Positions 33,907 through 54,146 of a stretch of 64,000 nt of DNA are shown in pieces. A program made the translations under genes and the position numbers. Source of the DNA: Wuchereria bancrofti. Lineage: Eukaryota > Nematoda > Chromadorea > Rhabditida > Onchocercidae. The DNA lies in contig SSBO01000011.1 in assembly GCA_005281725.1 (NCBI GenBank), forward strand, positions 704,559-768,558, written 5' to 3'. The notes beneath the pieces are model-generated. The model had not been told where the DNA came from, did no database searches, and saw only the letters and a list, made by a program, of their open reading frames with translations. Positions within the stretch are counted from its first letter, which is position 1, and every line of letters begins with the position of its first letter.

Positions 33907-36900
33907 AGAAACTATGCAAATGCATTTTGCATTTTGTTGCTGCTCGATCAATGATCTCTCAAATCTATCATCACTTTGACAATAATAACTGAATGCGCTA
34001 CGGATGTCATCGTTTGGTGTCATTTTTTACACCTTCAAAATTCATCGTCTAACTTTCTCAATTGCACATTTATTAATAACAATCCTTAGCAGATGAGCGC
34101 AAAATGCAATTGTAAAATGGACGAAACAATAGTTATGCAACAAATATGATTGAACGAACTGGCGCTATTGTTGTATTATGCTATTTTGTTTTCTGATTTT
34201 GACTTTTCATACTAGGACAAAAGTCCAGAATTTTACGATATAATTAGATTTAAAATATTAAAATCATTTATTTTATTTACAATATTATGCTCTTCCTCTT
34301 TTTTTTTAATACTTCTTTTCTTATAAGAATAAAAGTTTAAAATTTTATCCAAAAATTAATTGTAAGATTTAAAAAGAATTTATAGCAAAATTTAAATCAT
34401 TCATTTATCAAATAAATAGTATCATAAATGATGTCAATAAATAATATCAACAATAATTACTTATCAATAAGCATCTTTTATTGTTATCACTATCGTTATC
34501 ATTATCATCATCATCCTCTCCTACTCTTTCTTCTCATATCTTTTAATCCTTTTTTTTGTTTTTCTTTTTAGTAGTATGTAAAGAATTATCTAATACAATT
34601 CATTCATCGTAAATTATTGAAATATGAAAATAAAAATCTTTTTTTAAATGATATATTTAACGATTAAATAATTTTTGAGATATTAAAAATTTTTTTTAAG
34701 CAAATATTTAAATGAAAATCATACCCTAACTAATTTCATCTACTGGATGAAATATTTATTATTTAATTTCTCTGCTGATCTTTTCAACATTTTGCTTTAT
34801 TGATTAATTTTCATAAAATTGTTAAAAAATTACTCGTAAATAAGTGATACTTATCAAATCAAACGTGTAATTTTTTTATTTCACTTCCTGTTCAACTCTT
34901 GATTAATCACTTCCCGTTTCAAATGAAAATTTTTGTTGATTATTCCGGATGATCTCTGATCTTTAAGAAATATCCTGAATTTCATCACCAATGTACACAT
35001 ATCATCATAGTTTATTGTGGAAATAATGAAGAAAATGAGATTTATCAAGGTCAATTCAACTTCTCTCTCTCTTCCTCTCTCCCTTTATTCCTTAAATTTC
35101 ATCTTCTTTCTTTTCTCTTCTTTCATTCTTCATTTATTCCTCTCGTTTAAATCATATTTAAATTCAAAATCAAATTTAAATAATCTCAGAAACATTTACA
35201 AAATTACCTCTCCCACATATTTGAGGGAAAAAATGAATTCACACCGTTGAAAAAATCAAAATATTTTTGGACAATTCATAAAATAAATACTTCAAATTTT
35301 AAAACAGAAATTTCTCAACATGTATGTATGTGTATGTATGTATGTATATGTATGTGTGTGTATGTTTATGCATGTATGTATGTGTGTGTGTATATATTTA
35401 TATTTATCCATAAGTACTTCTGTTTAAAGGACGAAGGAGGATTTTCATCTTTTTTTTTACCTTTATTTCGGGCAATTATCAATTCTTTAATTTGATTGAT
35501 CAAAGATGAAGCTTTCTTTCATTTCTTTCTCTTTCTCTTTTTTTTTTTTCATTACGACAATCCATGGAGATGAATGGATGATAATAATGATGATGACCTT
35601 TGCTCTTTGTTTCTTCTAACAATCGTTTTTTTTTTCTTATCTATTCTTTCTTGATTAATTCCTCAATAATTGCTTTATGTTTTCAAATTCTATTTCTTAA
35701 AAAAAAAAAAAAAAAAGCGTTTAACAGATGACATCTAAAAAGGATGCAAAATATAATTTTATTGTATTTGGCATATATTTATAAATAAATAAATTAATTA
35801 ATTAATAAGCAAACAAATAAATAAACATATATTTGCATATGCATAAGAGTGAGAAAAATTATTTTTATAAAAATCAAATAATAATTGATTATTTTTATCA
35901 AAAAAAAAAATTCTTAATTACTTGAAATGTATAAAGTAATTTAATATATCAAAAAAAAAAATTTTTTTTCCATTATTCGAATAAAAAAAAGGGGAAAAAA
36001 ACAACTAACTAAATTGTTATTATGTAATTAATTATTCGGTAAAATTCATAAAGTTTGATTTTCGATGAAATTATTTGTAATTAATTATTCGAAATAAAGT
36101 TTGATTTTCGATGAACAACTTTCGTACAATTGATTTTTGCTCATTAATTTTCGAAAAGTACAAAGCATCTTATTTTGTTAAAATTAAATGAATTACACTA
36201 ATTTACAATTTTTTTTCTCTCATTATTTTAATGTTTTTTTTTTTCTTCTTTTTTGTGAACTGAAACATTTTTACCATAAATTCTTCTTATTAATTCTCAC
36301 TTTCAAATTTCCACTTTCATCCATTTTCCCGCTATATTTAAATTATTACGCGCGAAAATTGAATTATTTTTTTTTTTTAAAAAACAATTCTGTCTTATAT
36401 TTATTTTAACAAAAAAAAAAAAAAAAACTTAACTGATCAATTCTTTTTTCTTGTTCTAAAAAAAAAATCTCAAAAATTGATAAAGTTTATTTAGCGTACA
36501 AATAAGCTTACATATGTTAAGTTACACTCAAATGTAGTAGTAAACTTATCAATCAAATCATTGTTTTCTTTCTTTCTTACATCAAATTTATTTTTTTATT
36601 TTTATTTTTTTTTTGTTTTTAGCTAATAGTAAAAATTGTAAAAAAGAAAATGAAACAAAGAAAAAACAAACAAACAAAATGAAATAAAATAAAATAGATG
36701 CTTTAAGTGTTAGCTTTTACTCAATTCAAATAAATTTCATCTATTTTTTGTATATAATTAATGAAAGATTAATTTTAGAACAAAACTTTTCTAGAAAAAA
36801 AAATGATATTATCAATTTAAATAAAAATAATCGATATATGCTAAATTTGAAATTTTTATTGACAATAGTTAATTATTAAACTTTATTTTACAAATGTATC

Positions 36901-37800
36901 ATTCAGTTCATAAAATCATTTAATTCTTTATGCTTTCTTCTAAAATTAACCTTTCATTAATAATATATAAAAATAGTTAAATTAAATAAAAAAAAATTTA
37001 CTTGAATTAAATAAAAATTAACACCTAAAACACCTATTTTATTTTATTTTATCTTATTTCGTTTATTTGTTTGTTTTTTTTTATTTGTTTCATTTTCTTT
37101 TTTACAGTTTACTTTCATATTAAATTGTTAGAAAAAAAACAACCAAATTTGTTAACGTAAATTATTTCTTAGGTTTAATTGTAATAAATAACTATTTTCT
37201 TTCTTTTTTTTTTTGCTTTTACACGTTTACATAAATAAAAATGAAGTACACGTAAAAAAAAAAAAGAGATTTGATATAAAATATCACATAACACGTGAAA
37301 TTGTAAGCGATTATTTATTTCGTACGGTACTTTCTCATTATCTACAATTTAAACAATATTAATTAAAAAAAAAATTATCAAATTATGAAAATTAATTTTA
37401 ATTGCTATTTATCAATATTTATTCGCTATCGTTACGTATAACTCATAATTTCACGTTATGAAAAATTTCACAAAAAAGAAAAGAAAAAAAGACGAAAAAG
37501 AAGAGAAAACAATAATCAAATTTGTTATACGTGTAATGCATGTATTATTTCATATGTCACATATCTCGTACGTTTCGTAGAAGTTAGCTTCAGTAAAAAA
37601 TAATTAGAAAGATTATTTGATAATTAAAAAGATATTTTTTTTTTTTAATCAGAATAATATTTTTTCAAAAAATAATGCGAAAAATATTTTTTTTCTCTGA
37701 TATTTTTCAGAAAATAATCCGGAAATCCGGATTTTTTTTTTCCACTTTTTATCATACAGTAAATTTCAGGTGAACTAATAAGACACGGATAAAAGGAATA
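32000..37800. other. Gene-poor AT-rich intergenic DNA
   Basis: No gene, RNA or mobile element recognised. It holds an unbroken A run of about 54 at 33852-33905, a TGTA/TGTG microsatellite at 35320-35395, an ATAA-type stretch near 35780, and a short tandem duplication around TAATTAATTATTCG…TTTGATTTTCGATGAA at 36026-36115. The sulfatase promoter must be near the right end. Confidence 0.6.
33852..33905. repeat. Poly(A) run of about 54 bases
   Basis: Uninterrupted A homopolymer in intergenic DNA. The length is likely to be uncertain in the assembly. Confidence 0.9.
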
Positions 37801-37813
37801 ATTAAGTGTAAAT

Positions 37814-43689
<5,876 letters not shown>

Positions 43690-44889
43690 CAACAATTCAT
43701 TAGTAAATGAAGTAAACTTCAATAAGCAATAGCGATATTTTTCTCGGGTGATTGACCAATGATAATCTGAATAAGGTGCTAATCATATTATTATGCTGTG
43801 ATATCATTATGAAGTGTTTTTTTTTTTAAAATGTTATCGTTGTCCATCAAAGACATTTCTAATTTTATAGAAAATATTCCTAGAGTTTTTTTTTTGAAAT
43901 ATTTCTTTTTTCAATCTTTTCTTCTAATGTGATCTTCATTTTACGAAAACAATTCGGTAAAATAGTAATGAAACTAAGGGTACGTTAGAAAAAGCAAAAT
44001 TTATAAGAAATAAGTTTGACATTTTTAAAATCCTATTTTTTCGAATTCACGCAAAAGCATGCATAAATTGCGCGAAGACTGCGTGGATAAAAAAATTGTC
44101 AATAAATGTAATTCATTTCTTCTTGCATTCTGTACTGTTTTGTTTGTTTTGAAAAAATTTTATGACAATTTTTTGTTTTGTTCTCTTATTATTTTCCTTT
44201 TTTTTTTGGTCAGTAATTCTTGTTCCTTTCTTTTTTTTTGAAGAAATCTAAAAAAAATGAAAATATAATTTGAGTATATTGGCATTTCTCCGAGTTGTTA
44301 TATATCAATTTCTAAATTTCTAAATTATTTGAATTTCTACAACACATATTCATCTAATGCTATGAAATATTTCCTCAAAATTTGATTCCTTTTTTATCAA
44401 TTGATTTCAAGTTTTTATTTTAGAGACTGACTTATCTAATTATCAGTGATATTTGCATATTTTCTGGGCATTTACATTACGATCAATTCATTGATTTATA
44501 CTCGGTTGATCAAATCGATCATTTTTTTTTTGCTCATCTCAAGAATTTGAACATCAAATTTTCTTGCACTTTAATCCTCTCAGCATATTAAACAAAGGGC
44601 TCAGAGTCCAGTTTCTTAATGATAATTATTAAAATGCCTTTGATAAACTATCAATAAATGATAACGATATATAAAAAATTAAATTTCCTATCCTCTTATG
44701 ACATTTTTCTTAGTGCAACTGCTCAAATCATATTGTTGTACAATTTTTCGGACGAAATTTAATTTTGAAATACCAATTTGCTCTTCCGTTTTTTTTTTTT
44801 TTGAAAATAAAAACCTGTGACTGAAATAAAATGTAAAACTAATCACAAAAAAATAAATAGCTTTTAACTAATTTGTCCTCTTTCTTTCT

Positions 44890-44921
<32 letters not shown>

Positions 44922-46380
44922 GAAAATAAATGGACAATGTTGGAATTTTAATTGATAGAATTGTGCAGCTTAGACAATTGTGGTAATTTGAAATTTTTGT
45001 AAATTAAGTGAATGACAGAAATAAAAGGAAAAAAAAAGAAAAAACAAAAAAAGAGAGCGCTATAAAATTGGCCCCATTAAAAAGGAGAAGAAAATTAGTG
45101 AAATGAGGTGAAATGAATTAGTGAAACATTCTTATTATAAATAATATTTCATCGTAATGTCATTTCAATCAAAAGAAATTATTAAGAAAATCAAAAAATG
45201 ATAATGAGGTAAAGAGGGAGAGAGAAAAAAAGAAACAACTGCTACTTACGGTCTATTTTAAGAATATGCAATTTCTAAGAATTACAAAAGTTACACTTTA
45301 TGAAATTGAAAAATTTAATCGATTAAAAAATGACAAATATTTTCACAATAATCATTTCATCTAATCAATGCTCTTTCATTCTTATTATAAATAATATTTC
45401 ATCGTAATGTCATTTCAATTAAAAGAAATTATTAAGAAAATCAAATATTCTAAGAAATATAATAGAGAAACAAGGAAAAAAGGAAGCACTTGTTTACTTG
45501 CGTCAAAATTATGTTGACAATAAGACGTTAAAAACGTAACCGTAAAATAAAATACATACAGTAAGTAGTAGTAGCGACTTATTTATTTGCGTGAAAATTA
45601 TGTTCACAATGGGACGTTAAACGTTAAACGTAACCTAAAAATAGAATACATATAGTAATTAGTAGCAGCAGTAGTAGTAGTAGTAGTAGCAAATTATAAT
45701 TCAAAAACGAATTAAAAAGAAAAAAAAACAAAATCATTATTATTCTTTAAATTCAAATTATTTTAATGCCAAACAAACATACGTACGTTAATTTCGCATA
45801 TTCTCGTATTCATTCTCGCATAATATTAATTCAACCAATAAATACATCACAGTTTCTAACATTTCTTGAATCTTACTTTTCATAGCGCGATGTTTACATT
45901 TAGATATGGACCGTTTTAATTCTTAAATATTATTTCTCAATCTTTTTTTCTTCTCTTTTCTTCTCTCTTCCAAACAATCGTGATAGAAATGATAGTAAGC
46001 ATAATGTTTGATTGATATGTACAATTTTTCTTAATTTATTTATGACTAGTTTTATTGATCGGAATTGAAAATTGCAAATTTCTAGTTTTGAAACAATCTG
46101 TTCTGTTCTCAGCTAGTTGATATTATAGTAAATTAACATATTAAATGTAATTGAAATATTGTAAAGCTAAAATATTTGTGAAAGTCTTAGCTAGTTGTTG
46201 AATAATTGACGAATAGTAAATTAACATCTTATATGTAATTGAAATATTATGAAGCTGAAATATGTGAAAGTAAAATGCGTATTGTAAAAGTTAAAGAAGC
46301 ATAAGTGGGATTAGTAATAAGATGAAATCAAAAGCGATGATCTTTATGCATTTCATTTTTATGCTCTATCAATTTCTATT
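43690..46380. other. AT-rich intergenic DNA with local duplications
   Basis: No gene seen. Contains CT repeats at 44880-44922. A 68-bp segment (CATTCTTATTATAAATAATA…) at 45127-45196 is repeated at 45377-45446. An approximately 90-bp tandem pair with TTGCGT-AAAATTATGTT-ACAAT lies at 45488-45665, with a TAG repeat near 45662. A roughly 80-bp tandem pair (AGCTAGTTG…GTAATTGAAATATT) lies at 46112-46270. Confidence 0.6.
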
Positions 46381-46387
46381 TCAGGAA

Positions 46388-48919
46388 ATGTCTAGCATAA
46401 ATACCTTAAGACCTATAATATGTCCATCAATTTTAAATTCCGATCTGTCTAAACTTGCAGAAGAATGTCAAAGATTATTGCAATTTGGAGCTGATTATCT
46501 TCATCTTGACGTGATGGATGGTCAATTTGTGCCCAATTTAACATTTGGACATCCAGGTAAGATTTGATTACTTAATCATTACGTTTATTTCTTTCTCTCT
46601 TCCGAATTACCGTCATTTCTTTCGTTATTCCGGATATTGTAGTGCATTATTCTGGACTATATACGTAATCTGTGTAATTATTATCATACAATAATTATTG
46701 CTATACGCTACTTCTGTTCATGCTACTGTTTAATTTTGTATGCGGTGATCTAGGTTAATTTATTTTTTATATTTTTATGATTTTTTTTTCAGTTATTGAT
46801 TGTTTGCGGCGAAATCTAGGATCGGAACCATTTTTTGACGTTCATATGATGGTTCTTAATCCGGAGCAATGGGTGGAACCGATGAAAAAGGTTGTTCCTT
46901 GTTTACTTTTTCGATTTTATTTATATATTTATTTGAATCATAGCTATCATCATAGTCGCTGTAAAAGGATGATATCGTTAAGAATAAATGCGTCATAAAT
47001 CAGAAAGCACTACTTATCGTAAATTTAGGCTGGTGCAAGCCAATTTGTGTTTCACGTGGAAGCTTTGGAGTCAGATAAAAGCTGCCAGATGCTTATTGAT
47101 AGAATTAAACGTTCTGGAATGAAGGTTAGATCATTTTTTTTTTTTTTGTCTAATAAGAGCTGTAACGGAAATATACTATGATTTTTGATGTGCAGTAAAT
47201 TTTCATTAATAAGTGAAAACGTGACCGTACTTCGTTGGTAGAACAAAGTTTAGATTTTGAGATTTTGCATCGCGTGAAAAATAAACGAGGGAATCAGTAG
47301 AGGTAACGAAAAATGTACCATTGCTTATTTCAAGATGTCATATCATGAATGAAGATTTCGATGTTCAGTGATTACTGAATACTGGGCGATTAAGCTTGAA
47401 ATAGATGTTGAGACTTTTAGTGAATATTTGAAAATAGATTTTAGTTATCATTGGTTTGCTTTCACATTTCCTCTGTTGATAGTTGTCTATGTCATCTTTC
47501 TTTGTTATCTCTCTTGATCAAGAATGTTCAAAAATAAAAAGTTTCTTCATGTTCTTGAGTAAGAAAAGGTATTTTCAATTGTAGTATTGTTGCATTACAC
47601 ATCAAATTCTACTTTATATATAGCTTTTTTTGGTCCGAAATGTTTGAATTGAAAATATTGTTAGTCATTATTTTGTCTAATGAGTCATTTTGTGTAAAAT
47701 AATTGGCGGTTACACATAAAGGTTTGCTTATTGTATTTTTATGATTAAGATTTTGCAGCAATATTAAGGAAGCCTAAATGTGCCAAAATCGCTGATTCAC
47801 TTTTGTTTTATAGGTTGGTGTAGCAATAAAACCAGGTACGCCGATAGAGAAGATAGAGACACTTATTGGCATGGATATGATTCTAGTAATGACCGTTGAA
47901 CCTGGATTTGGAGGTTATCGATTGGCTGCATTTATTTACTTGTAAGAACGATAGCATTTCTTTTGCAAATTGCATGTGGCATGCGTTTCTTTATTTGACA
48001 CACTACATAGAGATTTTAACCCGAAAAAAAAAGTATACTCATTTTAAAAGTAGGAAAATGAAGTCTGCAATGATAGAATATAGCAAAAGTTTTGTTTATA
48101 TCTCTTTCATTATAATTTTATTTGTCATTTTATGTTATGATAATGCTAAGCAATATGATAACAAATTTACGAGAAGTATTTCACAATATTGAAGGGTCAC
48201 GAGCAAAATGTTGTGAATTGTAGAATATGAAAGTGTAAGCGTAGTCTATTTATAGTTCCATACTGACGAAGGAAAGTGCATGCAGTTTTATTAACATTGA
48301 TCTGTCGTTTGTTATTTACAATTAGCTAATACTTCTAAATATATCCTGATGAATTCCCTATATGGATTTTTATCGCTACTTTCAGGTCAAAAGTTCATGT
48401 CAGATATGATGGAGAAAGTTCGAATTCTTCGTTCTGCACATCCATTCTTAAATATTCAAGTTGATGGTGGTGTTACTCTGGATAATGTGGAAATTTGCGC
48501 AAAAGCTGGTGCTAATGTAATCGTGTCAGGAACAGGAATTCTTAAAGCTCCCAATCCAGCAACAGTAATCGCTGTCCGTTTTTTTTTTCCATAATTTTTC
48601 TAAAAGCATACAAGCATGATAATATGGTGTTTACGGAATCAGCAATAGTAGAAACTGAAATACTTTAGTTTATCTCGTCTGCAATGATTTCACTTCTTAC
48701 TCTTATTTTCCAAATCACTTTTTCCTAGAATGGATTCGGCAACAGTAACCTTAATCTCTGTCCAGGAAAATTTCATGTCAACAGAATCACGCAGTAGTTG
48801 CTTCTGTGATTTTATTATTTCTGTTTTTTCTGAGATACTTCCACTGAACTAAGGCAGATATTTTCGTATTTTCATACTTTTAGGAAATGCGTGAAAAGGT
48901 ATCAGCAGCTTTAAAGTAA
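46388..48919 (+). CDS. RPE: Ribulose-phosphate 3-epimerase
   Basis: Interconverts ribulose-5-phosphate and xylulose-5-phosphate in the non-oxidative pentose phosphate pathway, in the cytosol. Exons: 46388-46556, 46793-46890, 47029-47124, 47814-47913, 48386-48573 and 48884-48919. The product is 228 aa, the usual eukaryotic length, and covers a whole TIM barrel. Motifs: [23 protein letters not shown] with metal ligands H39 and D41, FFDVHMMV (H74), VKPGT-type [23 protein letters not shown] (phosphate and substrate loop), IQVDGGV (catalytic D181) and [11 protein letters not shown]. The start is the first ATG after TTTCAG (46384), consistent with trans-splicing. An upstream in-frame ATG at 46322 would lie in the intron or outron. 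No lesion seen. Confidence 0.96.
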
Positions 48920-51106
48920 AATGGAGAAAAGGATTGGCTTGAAACGGAAAATTCCAGTCGCAAAGATATTTCAAACTTTTCATAAAAATGATTTCACTTG
49001 TTAGATTTCATTCTTTTATTGTGTTTCTTTTTCATACAGGTATTTTTGGAACCATGTATAAATCTGGTATGAATTTGTCATAAGAAGTGTTTGTATTGCT
49101 CATGCTTCCTTTGTTTTTTCTTAATTTAGGAGAAAACATACCTTTGACATTAATAATACAAAAGAACTTTATTCCTTACCCCAAAATCACAATGTTCAAA
49201 ATACAGCTTTTATTCATCTTCAGATTGTGGCCTTATTCATTAATTCACACAGCTATTGTTCACTTTTAGTACATATCAAATATCCTTTTTCATTTTGCTC
49301 AACTTCGATATATTGTAGAATTTTGTAGAAATTGTAATGTGATTTTTTTATTTTGTTGAGCATTAGAAATGAATCATACATTGTCACATCATGTTAACAA
49401 CGAAATAATTACATGTTAATATTTTAGCACATTTCATTTACTCTGATACATAACAAATTAAATTCACTTCGTGGAATTCAAAACCTTTAACAATTCTTTT
49501 TATGATCATCTGATTGGAGATTTATTGTGAGACAAGTGTATTTTTTGGAATTCGGCAATTAGAACTTGCAAAATGAAAGGCGTTAAAACATTTCAATTTT
49601 TTGATGATAACAAACTGAATGCTTAAAATTTTTGAGGAATAATATAAGTGGTAAGAAATTAGTGGATGAATGATGGATTTTAATAGAGAGACATGAAGTA
49701 ATAATTACAGTGCTGTCGGGTTTATTCATTATTTAATGTATTTCTTTTTTAAAATTAAAAAAAAAAAAACATGAAATAGTATATGCAATAATGTCCAAAA
49801 TTTCTGAGATAACATAACATTCAGAATAATAGCAAGAATTTATGAAAAAGTAAACTAATTATTATAAGCATTTCATATTAGCATTTCTTTATCTATTTTT
49901 AGACGCACTAATATAAATTGATTGATGATAACTAGTGACAAATGTAATCATTAATTCTCCGACAACCTTCATGATTATATCTCAAAGATCTAAGTGATAA
50001 CACTTCAGCATCTCAATCTGTAATTTCTTTTAAACTAATTTAATTTAACAGGATTCCGCTTGGATAATTTATTTTAATGCTAGTTACATTTAGATTTTAA
50101 AATTAAATATACGAAGAATTCATTTTTATTAATTTTTTAAATTATTACTAAATTAAACTTTTTATATTCTAAAACCCAAACATAATATTCTAATAAATTT
50201 TAAAATTGCTAATCTTATTAACATTTACTTAATACTATGATGATTACATTTAGTGTAATGTTCGATTTTTTCTTTCCTCTACTCTTCATTACATCATTGT
50301 TTCCCTCTCTCTCTGTTTCCCTCTCTCCCCTCTCTCTCTCTCCCTCTCTCTTGTCAAAATAGTTGATCAGAGTGGACAGGGTCATTCAAATAAGTGGACC
50401 TCTTGCTTGGTAGTATCTGAATATTGATGAATCGCAACGACAAAGGGTCATTAATCGATTCTTCACTTCCTTTCCTCCACTCTAAATGTCTAATTTCTTT
50501 AACGTTTAGTTGTTGTAAATGTCTCTTTCTGTTAACGTACGTGAAACGTACGTGATTACCGCTTAAAATTGTTAATATATCTTTATCAATTCTTTCCTTT
50601 ACAGAGAATTACAATCTGTTCATATCGTTCAATTTGACGTATATTGTTGAATCATCATTCACTGAAAGGATTATTTATACAATTAATGATGCGACGTTCT
50701 CAAAGGTTTTTTTTTTCTTTTTTCAAGTTTTATTAGGAGGAAAATATTATTTGCATATTATACTATCAACTATTTTACTAGTACTTGTAGAGTAATATGA
50801 TAAAATTTTAAGAAATTACATTTCTCACATTTTATTGTGGTTTATTTTTTATTGTAAAGAAAATCTTTTTTCTTTTCATAGTTGTAAAAATGGAAAAATA
50901 AAGTGTTAAAGTGTTGAAGTTATCTCTGATAAAAGAGAGAAAAAATTGGCACTTGCATACATTAGAAAAAAGGAAAGTAGTTTTTATATATTTTATTAGG
51001 TATCAATGCTCAGATTTACCTGTCTTTATTCCTTACAAAATTTTCTACTTTTTTTTTTTTTTGATCTGAACTAAATTTAATACATTTTTCATCAATTTTT
51101 ATTCAG
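48920..51106. other. Intergenic between RPE and the BAR-like gene
   Basis: No gene recognised. Holds a CT-rich stretch (50308-50352) and the palindrome-like AACGTACGTGAAACGTACGT (about 50534). A trans-splice-type acceptor ATTCAG ends at 51106, 25 bp before the next start codon. Confidence 0.5.
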
Positions 51107-51131
51107 GCATTCATGTTCCGCTTTACCAACA

Positions 51132-54100
51132 ATGAATAATAGTAGCAACAATAGTAGCAGCAGTAGCAGTAGAGATAATGCTGATAAAACAGATAGATCA
51201 TTTCGAAGTTTGTTTGAATTTTATCTTTTCTAGCTATTTTTGAAATTTAATCCTTAGTCTTTTGTGTTTCTTTCAATTTAATGTTTCATTAAGTTTTTCT
51301 TTTGTCTTTTTTTTTTGTAAATGAAAACTTTTGAGGACGCCGAACTACATCATTCGGCAAATTATCACAGTTTTTTCAAACTGGCAGCATTCTTGGTGAT
51401 TCAGGATCAGTTCAATCAGCATTGCTAGATTTATCCACTACTGGGTATGTGCTTTGTTCCTATTGAACTAGTATTTGCATGCTATTGTTTTATTTAAATA
51501 ATTTTTATATGATTCGATTTTATTTAAGTCAAAATGAACAAATGTTGTTGCGGATTTTAATATCGCGAAACTCTAAAATATTATATGAGAATTGTGAATA
51601 AGAAATATGTTCTATGAAATTTTTTGCAATAATGTTTATTCTTTGGACTCTTTGTTTCTTCCAATCTTATGTTTAACATGTAAACAAACATATTGCTTAC
51701 ACGGTATCAGCTCCTTACTGGGTTGATCTCATTGTTTATATTAACAGTTCTTTGTTAGACCGATTACTCTTTCGGCAGTCACCCTGATTGAATGGGCATT
51801 GTGTGTTTTAACCAAAAACGAGGAGCGTTCATTTTGGTTGTTAATAAAGGAATTATTCTCTACCTCTAATACCCATCCAAGGAATCTCCCTGCAATCAAC
51901 AACATCTCCCAAAATAATAAATTAAATTATCAAATCTTCCACGATAAATGTAAGATATGGATCGATAAAGACTAGATGTTTTTCATCATATACTGCTTGA
52001 TTGAAAGGCAAAGAAAATAGGATAAGGATTTGATGGATAGTATCATCAACTTTTTTGTAATTATGGGATAAACAATTTACGTTGTTGCTGAAAGCATCCA
52101 TTATTGAATGATCAAATGGTTTTGATGTTGTTTTCATTTAAAGCAATTGCAAAACTAAGAAATCGATGAAATTTATTCTAGAAAATTGATGACAAAAATT
52201 GCTGATTCACAACGTCGTGGTGTGGAATCATTGGCTATATGGGCGCATAATGCAGGTAATGCAGCAATTGATGATGTTATGCAACAAACTAGAGAACTAT
52301 ATGAAATATTCACCGATAAAGAATTGCAGTTTGCTCGCCAGTATATGCATTTTGTGCAGGTATATCAATTTTTACAATTCTCATTTATCAATTAACAAAG
52401 AATTAAATAGACAATTGCTTTAGTTTTCTTTATTTGATTTGTTCAATATTGGAAATAGCAAATTAAAATTATATATGATCTAGTATTTCCATATAATCAT
52501 TAGGAAATCTTGAGAGTAACATGGAAGAGGAAAATGCAAAAGATATCAAAAGGTTAATTCAAATAGTTTATGTGAAAATTCTTAAAAAGATAATTTGGAA
52601 AGAATAATGAGACAATGTAGTGACGATAGTATCATTGATAATTATAAGTGAAATTCTAAAATATTATACGGTTCACGAAAATTTATGCATACAATCTTCT
52701 TTTCTGTTTTATGAACAAATCCGCACTTATGTTTTTGATATATTCTCAGCAACTACAAAAAATAGCGGATGCAGAGCGAGCGGTAAAAGATGCGAAAGAA
52801 AATGTGATAGATTTGGAAGAAAAAGAAAAGAAGTTAAAACGTGAAATTGGAAAAGGCGTTTCGTTCTTTAGACAACGTCGTGGTGGTGACATTTATTTGC
52901 TGAAACAGAAACTTGAAGAAGTGATTGCTGGTTCATTTCATATTTAAACTGATGTGATTTTTTTGTCAAGAAAAATGTCGTCGTTAGCAATAGTATAGAA
53001 AAGTGTTTATTTTTGCTAAACTTTTCGAAGTTTCAGGTTAAAGCTTCGAGGGAACGGTCGGAGCAAATTTTATCCGATCTTCGAGCTGAAATGGAAGTTA
53101 TAAAAATGTTCAGATTCCGGAGTGGTATGCAGGTTAGGGCAACTATTGTTTTATTTTTGTTGAACTTTTCAAAGATTGAAAAACAAGTAGCAGAAGTATA
53201 AACTATGCAATAATGATTAAATGATCTGAGACTGACAAACTTATCAAACAATCACTCAGGATTGTGGATTTGTTCCTAACATCAGATATAAATGAGTAAT
53301 AGATTATGAAGCTAGTATATTACTTAATTGCACATTCTGCAGTTTCCTTTTTCTCGTAAATCATTTTTTGTTTTGCAGGGTATAGCGGATGCTTATCAAG
53401 ATTTCGCACGAAGTTGTCAGGCTATTTTTAGTTGTCAACGTGAAATAATTGAGATGGTACCAGCAGTATCAAATCAAGATGTACGTCATATGATTTACCG
53501 TGGATCTCCAGTAACTCGAGATCGCGTAGAGAATTTGAGAAGGTATTATCTTTACTAGTCATTTAATTCATATTAATTTCAAAATTAGCAAACTTTAATT
53601 TCTAGATCTTTGCAACATGGCTTAACAGTGTCAGAAAATAATTCATGGTCTAACATCGCAGTATCAGCGCCAAGACGACGTAGTGAACCGAAATTTCATG
53701 TTTATCAATCATACAACAATTCTCCTCCACCACCATATGCTGCTGCATCTAGAAATATATCGCTTCCAGAATATCAGGTATATTAGTAAAAAAAAAAAGA
53801 AAAAAAATATTAGTAAAAAATACAAGTTAGCTATGAATCGATCATTATTTTGCAATCTGCATTTATCAATCTTCATATGTTTTCTTTTTATATGGCATTT
53901 GTGATTAAGTGATAAATGTTTAAATATCATCAATTTCACATTATTTCTCATACTTAACTTTTACAGGCGTATATTTTAAATTATTCAGAATCCATTTTCT
54001 TTTTCTTTTCTCTGTTTCAGGCTGAATCTATTGATTATCAAGTAGAAAACGCTGAACTTCAAACATGCTCTCATTGTGGACAGTCTGTTCAACATTTACC

Positions 54101-54146
54101 GAATTATAATTTAAAACATACTGTTATAACTGGCAATGTTATTTGA
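51132..54146 (+). CDS. Coiled-coil BAR-like protein, possibly Pil1/Lsp1 (eisosome)-like
   Basis: Eight exons join in frame (363 aa): 51132-51207, 51336-51444, 52182-52359, 52750-52920, 53037-53132, 53379-53542, 53606-53777 and 54021-54146. Order of parts: Ser/Asn-rich start, basic patch RKRR-like [14 protein letters not shown], then about 200 residues of long helices ([60 protein letters not shown]). A conserved-looking turn [13 protein letters not shown] follows. Then come a disordered tail with PPPPY (a PPxY WW-domain ligand) and a terminal CSHC pair. The helix spacing and the SPVT turn recall fungal Pil1/Lsp1 BAR proteins, which bend plasma membrane; this is a weak similarity by eye. It could also be another BAR-family member. 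AATAAA lies at 54727. Confidence 0.7.
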
